DNA from: Cymbomonas tetramitiformis
Taxonomy: Eukaryota > Chlorophyta > Pyramimonadophyceae > Pyramimonadales > Pyramimonadaceae
Reading direction: 5' to 3'
Length of the DNA: 64,000 nucleotides
Assembly: GCA_001247695.2 (NCBI GenBank)
Contig: LGRX02033405.1
Coordinates: 19,297-83,296, forward strand
The notes below the pieces were generated by a model. It worked only from the letters and a program-made list of their open reading frames with translations, was not told where the DNA came from and made no database searches. How positions within the stretch are numbered: position 1 is the first letter of the stretch; the number at the start of each line of letters is the position of its first letter. Below, piece after piece: positions 57,276-64,000 of the stretch. The position numbers were made by a program, and so were the translations under genes.

Positions 57276-58300
57276 TTTTACCCTGCATCAAATTGATATG
57301 ACAGGAGCAGGAATTGATCCTTCCTTGCTAAGGTGTAGTGAGCCTTGTATAAATCATACCCTTACACAGATACGCATATGCGGGTACCAATATCTGTGAA
57401 AAACTGCTAATGCTACCTTTGCCAAGACCGTGGTTAGTCATCGGATTCTGTGGCCAGTCATCCGAAGCTACCGGAGACATCGACTGAGGTAGACGGAGTT
57501 GTGATCCTAAGTTATGCTTGACACACATAACTAAAATAAATTTCACATTAGTACGTGGCGAATCCACTCTCACTCATCGCGACAGATGTTCGTCAAAGCG
57601 TGCGTACTGGACCAATAATTGAGGAGTTGAGCAGACCGGGTAAAGGATTATAAGTCCAATCCCGTTAAGCAGGGCCACTCCGTTTGCATTAAAACAAGCC
57701 CCCGGTGAAATAACTCCGGAAACATCCAAAGGGCTCCCCATGACCGCCTGTGAACCTCCTTTGATGTCTTCAGGAGGGGAGGAAGGGTTGGGTGCACAAT
57801 ATATAACAACTGTGGAAACGAATAGCAAACGATTAGTTGTATATATAAGGCCGAGAATCGTGCGATTATAAATCGTTAAATCGTGGGATCATCGTTCGCT
57901 AAAGCGACGACGGCTAGCGCAATAATCCGTAACGTACACCTCGGATACTTTGAATCGTCACTCTGACGCACGATACGTGTGGATCAATCAGTAATCCAGC
58001 GTCAATCTGTATCACGAAACGCAATTCATTGAACCTTGAATCGTCACTCTGCAATACGATACGCAATTCAAAGGGGGCTACATCCTAAGAGCTGTAAGGC
58101 ATTAGCCTGTAAGGCATCATGCTAAGGTGAGGGACTAAAGTGGACTCAGTTCCCCCCAAAATCCTAAAAACACCATGAGGGACGCCTCAAATCGGTGTAA
58201 GAAGACTGGTACCAGCAAGAAGCAACAACAACAATGACATCAAAGACATATACAAAGGTATGCCCGTTGTGAGGTCACAACTCTTTTAAAAGGGGAGATC

Positions 58301-58882
58301 TGTCAGGGTTATGACCGATGACACATGTGTCATACATGTCATACGTGTCATACCTGTCAGACATGTCATACCATGTCATGTCATGTCGAGTCATGTCATA
58401 TATTATAATGACAGACAGTCGTCAATACGGTCGACTATGACTGTACATGCCATCGAGATGATAAGTCACATCATCTGTCATTATTCAAGGAAAGACTTGA
58501 ATGACACCTGTCATCGAGAGTTCGTATGTCGAACTCGAAGATGGCAAAGCAATATACAATCTTGAAGTACCAAACAAGAAATCATCTTCGCTTCAAGCAT
58601 GTGCGGAACAAGCATGCGCAGTATCATAGGGCGAACGCATCATTCGTTCTGCCAATACTGGTCGTTCAACCAATGTCTCGGGTTCACAACCCAATAGCGG
58701 TACCATCTATGCGACGGGAGACATTCGGTATAGATGAGCTAGCGTTGTGCTAGAGCAGTATCTTCTCACAGAAGTCACTGCACTCATCCCGCTCATAACT
58801 CGCACGTGTGTTACAGTCCAATAACACCGCGCTTTCTATTATATTATTGATATATTGAGGGCTCGCATATCAGCCCGTATCA
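58301..58882 (+). repeat. 3' LTR
   Basis: 582 bp, matching 48351-48933. It ends GTATCA where the 5' copy ends GTCTCA. Confidence 0.92.
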
Positions 58883-58929
58883 TCAAGCCTTTTGGCTTGG
58901 AGATCTCGGTTTTGACTCCGAGGCGCCAC

Positions 58930-60078
58930 ACAAAGAAGTCAATTGTCATCATACTAGTTATTCTTCATCTCTATTAGCCTGAACCTTGTGCTTGGGGAAA
59001 ACTTCTTATTATTGCATGGCCTTGATTGAACTTGCAAGCTATTTAAATCGTGGCACTAGCTCAACAATCTGAGGGCATGTGGCACGCGTGGGTGGTACGT
59101 TTATGCATAATTTGACGAATTTTCGAAAAATGACATTTAGAAGTGTTAGAAGGTTGGAGAAGTTTGGAGAAGGTTTGGACAAACTCAAAAATGTAAAATT
59201 TTGACATTTCGGGTTTTGGAGTAGCCGTGCGGGGCCATTTCGTTTACTGCAAATACCAGGGAATCAAGTTGTGCACATGGAATGCTTGCGCGACACATTA
59301 ATAAGTTTATAAAAGGCCATTACAAGGTTTGGGAAGGTGCAACATGATAGTAGAAGGCAGTAAAAGGTTGCATGTCCAATATTTTAGGGTTTTAGGGTTG
59401 CTGGCGGGGTGGTGTGGGTGAAATATTAGTTGTGAGAGGGGGTTCGGCGTGTGCGGGGTCCGCTATAAAGTTCACAATTTCGGGAAATGATGATATTACA
59501 CGGTTTGATATTTTTGGAGAAGTTTGGAGAAGGTTTGGACAAACTCAAAAATATGAATTTTGACGTTTAGGGTTTTGGAGTAGTCGTGCGGGGCCATTTT
59601 GGTCACTGCAAACGGCAGGAAATCGAATTTTGCACTTGGCATGCATGCGCGGCATATGAATGTGTCGCTACAAGAAGGCCAATAACAAGCGGGAAATTAT
59701 ATTGTATGATTTAATATTTTTGGAGAACATCGGAGAAGGTTCGTAGAAACAAAATAATGCAATATTTTGATATTTTGGGTTTTGCAGGAGCCGCGCGGGA
59801 CCAATTTGTTCACTGCAAATATCAGGATGGTTGCCGTGTCATGCACACGGCCGATGTTTTGAAAATAAAGAGCAATTCAATATGCAAGTGCATTTCCATG
59901 CTTATATTCCAATGTTCATACACAATCTAATGTATGAATACTTGCAAGTGACATAATTACCGTAGTGTCAGGTTATTAGAGTTATGCAAAAATTGCAGCT
60001 TACTGTAGCACGAAGCACCAAGATGCGGCTCTCGGGACAGCTCAAATAGCACTTTTAGTTAGGCAAACGATTTCTAAG
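58930..60078. repeat. Tandemly repeated AT-rich region downstream of the Gln-rich gene
   Basis: Three imperfect modules of about 250-350 bp start near 59150, 59510 and 59720. Each has (T)TTGGAGAAGGTTTGGACAAAC or a variant, then a GGGTTTTGGAGTAG-type block and CGTGCGGGGCCATTT. They are followed by about 250 bp with no feature. The stop of the minus-strand gene is at 60079. Confidence 0.65.
59050..59078 (+). pseudogene. tRNA-like module 5, truncated
   Basis: The 5' end GTGGCACTAGCTCAACAA matches module 4, then the sequence diverges after the D-arm. Confidence 0.4.
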
Positions 60079-62967
60079 CTAGCGCCTGTCGAACAGCTCT
60101 TCCAAGGAAACACGTGAGCGTGAAGCCCCACGAGCAAGGTCCTGCAATTGATCCGCGGTCAGGGTGAAAAGCTGCTGTGCTGGTTGGGCGAGCTGCTGTG
60201 GTTGGGCGAGCAGCTGCGGTTGCGCGAGCAGCTGGGGTTGCGCGAGGAGTTGCGGTGGTTGCGCGAATAGCTGGGGTTGCGCGAATAGCTGGGGTTGCGC
60301 GAGCAATTGTGGTTGCAGCTGGTAGGATTGCTGAAGCTGCGAGAGCTGCTGGAGCTGCTGAAGTTGTTGCAGCTGTTGAAGCTGCTGGAGTTCTTGCAGC
60401 TGTTGAAGCTGCTGAGGCTGCTGCACCGGTTGAAGCTGTTGGGGCTGCAGCAACGGTTGAAGCTGCTGGAGCTGCTGCATCTGTTGAAGCTGCTGGGGTA
60501 GCTGCACCTGTTGAAGCTGAGACTGGGGCTGCGAGAGTTGCTGCAGCTGCAGGGGCTGCGAGAGTTGCTGCAGCTGCAGGGGCTGCTGCGGCTGTTGCAG
60601 CTGCTGGGGCGGCAGCACCTGTTGAAGCTGAGACTGGGGCTGCGGGAGTTGCTGCAGCTGCAAGGGCTGCTGCGGTTGTTGAAGCTGCTGAGGCGGCAGC
60701 ACCTGGTGAAGCTGAGACGGGGGCTGCGGGAGTTGCTGCAGCTGCAAGGGCTGCTGCGGCTGTTGAAGCTGCTGAGGCGGCAGCACCTGCTGAAACTGCT
60801 GGGGCTGCAGCACCTGATGAAACTGAGACTGTGACTGTGGGAGTTGCTGCAGGTGCTGGGCCAGGAGGAGTTCCTCCTGCTGCTGGGCCTGCGGGACGCC
60901 CTGACGAACTGCTTCCAGACCTGAGATCTCACCCTCCGTCCCTTGCTCCGCCGTGGGCGTCGCCGACGCCACAGGTGCCGGACGCAGTTCCTCGGAGGCC
61001 GGCACTTGCGGCAGGAGCGTCTCCAAACTAGCGCGCTCCAGCTCTAAGCGCCGGTCCAGTGCGCTCTGCTGTCTCTGCTCCAACGCTTCCAAGCTCCGAC
61101 CAAACTCCTCTCCCTGCTTCCTCAACAGCTCCTCCAACTGTTCACTCGTCACGCCCACCTGCAAAGGTCCACTTCTTTCTTCCTCTACCTCCACCTGCGC
61201 CGCCAGTGGGACCGCCAGCACCCCACTGCCGACACTTGACCTCCGGCCTCGAGAACGACCACCTCCAGCTTTCCCCGTGCCTTTCCCCGTGCCAGCATCA
61301 AGTGCCCTACCCGACACGTCGCTCGGTGCTTGGCTCCCCCTTCGGTGTGGAACGGCCAGGTGCGCAGGCGCGGCAACCCGCTTCTGCAAGGTGTGGCCGT
61401 CAGCCAAATCCGACCTCATGCGCTTCCTTCCTTTCACCGCCTGAGACGCAATTGTCTCAGGCGGTGCAGCATCCTCCGTGACCGTATCCCCCTCGGAACC
61501 CGCGCCCCCACGGCTAGGGGCAACCGATGCCGCGTCCTTGTCGACGAAGAGGTAGTCGTCACGGGTAACGCTGGGTCCTAACTCCACCCGGTCCGCCGTA
61601 TTGACCTGCCTCAACGGGGCCGTCACGGACACGCCCTCCTGGAAGCCCTTCGTTTTTTCCACGGCAATCTGTTGAGGCACGAACTTCCGGAGGACCTGGA
61701 ACACTTTGTCGATCTGCTCGTTGTCACGGAAGTAAGCCTCCCCTCGGGCTTTGTCCGTTACGCCCACGTTCAGCTTGTTCATGCGGAAGGTGTGAAACAT
61801 CTCCGGGTCGGCGTTCGGCCCATCGATTGGCCCCCCGCAATGGACAAACCACCCTTTATTCTTTATGTGCAGGATTGAGCCTACCACATACCCCCCCGAG
61901 TGACCCTGGTGAAACACCACTCCGCCGTACGAGAATTTCCCGTTCGATTTCTCGGCGTATCCCTCCTTCCCACCAAAGCCGTCGCCATACACATACCGCG
62001 GCCTAAAGTTAATGTACTTGTTGTACGAGTGAACACGTTGCGGCAGATCCAGGTCCTCCCACCGAGGCTTCCGCTGATGGCCACCTACGGGCAATGCCTG
62101 TGCGGGAGTGTTCGTGGGTTGCTCCGCCGATCCCAACGGCGCGTCCGGTACCACCCCCGCGGTCTCGGGTGCGGGCACCTCCGTGCTCGTGGGGGCGGGA
62201 GCATCCGCGGGTTGAGCCGCCGCTCCCGACGGCTCCTCTACACCCCCCGCGGGTTGCTCCGCCGATCCCGACGGCGCGTCCGGTACCACCCCCGCGGTCT
62301 TGGGTGCGGGCACCTCCGTGCTCGTGGGGGCGGGAGCATCCGCGGGTTGAGCCGTCCCTCCCGACGGCGCGTTCACTACCAGCCCTGCGGTGTCGGGTGC
62401 GGGCACCTCCGTGCTGGTGGGGGCGGGAGCATGCGCGGGTTGCTCCGTCCCTCCCGACGCCTCCTCTCCACCCCCGCGAACGCCCTCGGGTGTGGCCGCT
62501 TCAAGGGGTGGGGGAGCCGATGCCGAGAACTCCGAGAGCATGGACAAGGCAGGTGCCGGAGTGTCCGCGGGTTGCTCCGCCGATCCCGACGGCGCGTCCG
62601 GTACCACCCCCGCGGTCTTGGGTGCGGGCACCTCCGTGCTCGTGGGGGCGGGAGCATCCGCGGGTTGAGCCGTCCCTCCCGACGGCGCGTTCACTACCAG
62701 CCCTGCGGTGTCGGGTGCGGGCACCTCCGTGCTGGTGGGGGCGGGAGCATGCGCGGGTTGCTCCGCCCCTCCCGACGGCCCCTCTACACCCACCCGAACG
62801 CCCTCGGGTGTGGCCGCTTGAACAAGGGGCGGGGGCCGCGCCGACGGCACCGCAAGCAACGGCAAACTGTTCTCGAGCGCGCCTTCCAGCAGCATCGCAC
62901 CATGTTTTGCGAGGTTCAGAGCGTCTCTCTCGGCTTGGGAGGTTGGGTAGACCGTGCGCTTCGCCAT
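60079..62967 (-). CDS. Pro/Ala- and Gln-repeat protein with a conserved-looking core
   Basis: 962 residues from ATG 62967. The frame is open seven codons further, but without an ATG. Residues about 40-300 are Pro/Ala/Ser/Thr repeats; one roughly 85-residue module occurs twice almost unchanged. Residues about 300-450 look globular (WEDLDLPQRVHSYNKYINF, GWFVHCGGPIDGPN, FHTFRMNKLNVGV). Then come a basic patch (KGRKRMRSD), Gly/Arg linkers, a coiled coil at about 600-660 (EQLEELLRKQGEEFGRSLEA) and about 240 residues of Gln/Leu/Pro repeats (QQLQQPQQPLQLQQLPQP type). No family is recognised. The core could be a protein- or DNA-binding domain. It starts 10 nt after the stop of the PHD-finger gene on the same strand. 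Long frames on the other strand are shadows of the repeats. Confidence 0.68.
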   Translation of the reverse strand: MAKRTVYPTSQAERDALNLAKHGAMLLEGALENSLPLLAVPSARPPPLVQAATPEGVRVGVEGPSGGAEQPAHAPAPTSTEVPAPDTAGLVVNAPSGGTAQPADAPAPTSTEVPAPKTAGVVPDAPSGSAEQPADTPAPALSMLSEFSASAPPPLEAATPEGVRGGGEEASGGTEQPAHAPAPTSTEVPAPDTAGLVVNAPSGGTAQPADAPAPTSTEVPAPKTAGVVPDAPSGSAEQPAGGVEEPSGAAAQPADAPAPTSTEVPAPETAGVVPDAPLGSAEQPTNTPAQALPVGGHQRKPRWEDLDLPQRVHSYNKYINFRPRYVYGDGFGGKEGYAEKSNGKFSYGGVVFHQGHSGGYVVGSILHIKNKGWFVHCGGPIDGPNADPEMFHTFRMNKLNVGVTDKARGEAYFRDNEQIDKVFQVLRKFVPQQIAVEKTKGFQEGVSVTAPLRQVNTADRVELGPSVTRDDYLFVDKDAASVAPSRGGAGSEGDTVTEDAAPPETIASQAVKGRKRMRSDLADGHTLQKRVAAPAHLAVPHRRGSQAPSDVSGRALDAGTGKGTGKAGGGRSRGRRSSVGSGVLAVPLAAQVEVEEERSGPLQVGVTSEQLEELLRKQGEEFGRSLEALEQRQQSALDRRLELERASLETLLPQVPASEELRPAPVASATPTAEQGTEGEISGLEAVRQGVPQAQQQEELLLAQHLQQLPQSQSQFHQVLQPQQFQQVLPPQQLQQPQQPLQLQQLPQPPSQLHQVLPPQQLQQPQQPLQLQQLPQPQSQLQQVLPPQQLQQPQQPLQLQQLSQPLQLQQLSQPQSQLQQVQLPQQLQQMQQLQQLQPLLQPQQLQPVQQPQQLQQLQELQQLQQLQQLQQLQQLSQLQQSYQLQPQLLAQPQLFAQPQLFAQPPQLLAQPQLLAQPQLLAQPQQLAQPAQQLFTLTADQLQDLARGASRSRVSLEELFDRR

Positions 62968-62977
62968 GCACTCCGGC

Positions 62978-63805
62978 CTATCTACCACAATTGTTCACCT
63001 CTTCAATGCCTTTGGCTACCATGCACACGTTATGGTAGCTAGCATTGCAGTGCGAGCACCTGTGGACACCACGTCCATCGTCCTTCTCGCATATGAAGCA
63101 GGACTCATCTGGTGCTGGCGGTGGGGGTGAGGGCGGAGCCGTGGCGAGCCCACCTAATTCATAGAACACCAAAACCAAGCACGTTTACACAAGTAGGACG
63201 AGAAACATAAATAGAACTAAAAACTCATTACAACGTTATATTATTGGACCACTTTGAAAAATGTGCTCACCAGCGTCGCCGGTCTTCAGCGCGCTAGTAG
63301 GCCAGTCCAAGGACTTTCTTCGAGAACTCTGCGCTTCCTTGGCCAAGCCCGCCAACGCGCGGGGAGCGTCAATTGAGGCCAGCGTCTTAACGGTGGCCTC
63401 GGTGGCATCTTCCGCCACTTCACTAGCAGTACACTCTGATCGCTGCTCGCACTCCTTGCGCCCACAGTTCTTTTGATTTGTGAGCAAACCACAATCGCCA
63501 GACCCGAATTTTCGCTGACATGAAGGATGGAAACCACCTCCACAAACACCACAAGTCATGATGCTCGCGCTTTTCTTGCAATAAACGCACTTCCCCGGCC
63601 GAGGACCACACTGCTTGCATATTACTCCAACCTCCTCATTGCTAGAACACGCGAAATGAAAGTAGCCCTGGCACGTCTTGCATTGGATCTTCGGTACAAT
63701 AGTTTTCGGGACCGCACAATCGCGGACCACACATTTCACTACATTCTCTTCTTTCTTCTTCACAAGAGCTTTCACAACAGCCTGTTTTCCACGGTTCGCC
63801 CCCAT
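62978..63805 (-). CDS. Protein with three PHD-like zinc fingers, two exons
   Basis: Exon 1 is 63805-63271 (donor GCTG|GTGAGC) and exon 2 is 63153-62978 (acceptor GAATTAG). They join in phase for 236 residues. Finger 1 is a complete C4HC3 set: C25, C30, C42, C45, H50, C53, C63, C66. Finger 2 repeats it: C73, C76, C85, C88, H93, C96, C105 or C114, C119. Finger 3, in exon 2, reads CFIC..RCSHCNASYHNVC and is short of its last pair. PHD-type fingers usually read histone tails or act in ubiquitin transfer; three together without a catalytic domain suggest a chromatin-binding or adaptor role. The Pro-rich linker PPSPPPPAP joins fingers 2 and 3. Cysteine-rich proteins of this kind also accompany some large eukaryotic transposons. 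Confidence 0.72.
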
Positions 63806-64000
63806 GTTTCTGGGGCAAGGTGTTAACGTGCTACTTACTCTTAGGTTTCAGGAGCATAAGTCAATTAAGTAAAGGCGGAGTCTTGGGCCTTCAAGTCCGT
63901 CCAGAACTCCAAAGCGCCACATCACCATGCACATACAAATATCCCACGCAAAAATATTTCGCTGTTGAACCCTAACAGATTTGGAGTCCGTCGATAAAAC
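63806..64000. other. Upstream of the PHD-finger gene, window edge
   Basis: Possible 5' UTR or promoter of the minus-strand gene pair. No further feature is visible before the window ends. Confidence 0.3.

Larger units (their letters stand above)
48934..58300. other. Interior of the LTR element
   Basis: Low-coding, AT-rich sequence with (CA)n tracts (49900-49927, 50516-50533), (TA)n (52436-52454) and an AGCTATA(A)-type run at 52027-52085. Several purine tracts resemble polypurine sites (52128-52141, 53578-53590, 55953-55970, 57770-57789). A phrase of about 75 bp, ending GGCAGAATA then (A)ACAGCTG(G/A)TAACTGTTG, recurs at about 50745-50820 and 52526-52600. This suggests the interior is built from older, degenerate element pieces. 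Confidence 0.5.
48351..58882 (+). mobile_element. LTR retrotransposon, 10.5 kb, apparently non-coding (LARD-like)
   Basis: Two LTRs of about 582 bp start TGTCAGGG and end TCA. The 5-bp target duplication TCAAG flanks them (48346-48350 and 58883-58887). A polypurine tract, AAAAGGGGAGATC, immediately precedes the 3' LTR. A possible primer site beginning TGGTAT lies 2 bases after the 5' LTR. The 9.4-kb interior has no frame above about 150 codons and no gag, protease, integrase or RT motif on either strand. It is therefore a large derivative that would depend on proteins made elsewhere. LTR divergence is only a handful of substitutions and two small indels, so the insertion is fairly recent. Confidence 0.88.
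48323..58929 (+). pseudogene. tRNA-like module 4, split by the LTR retrotransposon
   Basis: The 5' part is 48323-48350 and the 3' part is 58888-58929. With one copy of the 5-bp duplication TCAAG kept, the two parts reconstitute the same fold as module 3, including acceptor GTGGCAC/GCGCCAC. The insertion point is in the middle stem. Confidence 0.6.

Noticed and set aside
57033..57399. Cys/Gly/Leu-rich frames of 70-120 codons
   Set aside because: They cross the 22-bp GGGCTGCATCC tandem repeat in three frames and have no sequence outside it that looks coding.
60177..61031. Plus-strand Ala/Val- and Leu-rich frames opposite the Gln-rich gene
   Set aside because: Antisense shadows of CAG/CTG-type repeats. 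The minus-strand frame continues far beyond the repeat into globular and coiled-coil sequence, the plus frames do not.
61900..63042. Long plus-strand Arg/Gly/Pro-rich frames (about 310-380 codons)
   Set aside because: Shadows of the Pro/Ala repeat region of the minus-strand gene, with the same period and no independent domain.

Overview
The window is nuclear DNA from an intron-rich eukaryote. Its genes are split by short GT..AG introns with CTGCAG/CACAG-type acceptors. Composition changes sharply between segments, and much of the sequence is transposons and satellites. A tyrosine-recombinase retrotransposon, kelch and aldo-keto reductase genes with 50-1,700 bp introns, and PHD-like finger genes would fit an alga or another protist; I cannot name the species. 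No prokaryotic, CRISPR or viral gene block is visible.

Layout: (1) 1.6-11.4 kb, a probable seven-exon plus-strand gene of unknown function whose product is acidic or Ser/Asn-rich and ends in a basic tail. (2) 12.3-16.2 kb, a minus-strand kelch-repeat gene with a coiled-coil 3' end, convergent with the first. (3) 17.3-25.2 kb, a 1,171-bp unit in tandem duplicate. One copy is uninterrupted; the other is split by a 5,463-bp YR retrotransposon (gag, RT-RNase H, tyrosine recombinase) with split direct repeats A1...B1A2...B2. Filled and empty sites are therefore both present and fix the element's ends to the base. (4) 25.4-30.6 kb, a nine-exon aldo-keto reductase gene that assembles into 320 codons with the full catalytic tetrad. 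(5) 31-41 kb, a gene-poor, repeat-dense stretch: a minisatellite, scattered tRNA-like hairpins, GTCGCA palindromes, an ORF with an in-frame stop and a six-copy 260-bp satellite.

(6) 41.2-44.4 kb, a 2.58-kb MULE-like DNA transposon with 79-bp terminal inverted repeats and an 11-bp target duplication. It carries two convergent genes and sits inside a reading frame that becomes continuous if the element is removed. (7) 44.2-45.2 kb, a large inverted repeat duplicating the 3' end of that broken frame. (8) 45.6-46.7 kb, an unknown frame-shifted gene. (9) 47.3-59.1 kb, a tandem family of tRNA-like cloverleaf modules, one of which is split by a 10.5-kb LTR retrotransposon with near-identical LTRs and no recognisable coding region. 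(10) 60.1-63.8 kb, two minus-strand genes only 10 nt apart: a protein with three PHD-like fingers and a large Pro/Ala/Gln-repeat protein, possibly dicistronic or belonging to a mobile element that continues past the window.

Most calls rest on visible motifs, splice-site/phase consistency and internal repeats. No similarity searches were possible. Exon models other than the aldo-keto reductase gene should be read as hypotheses.
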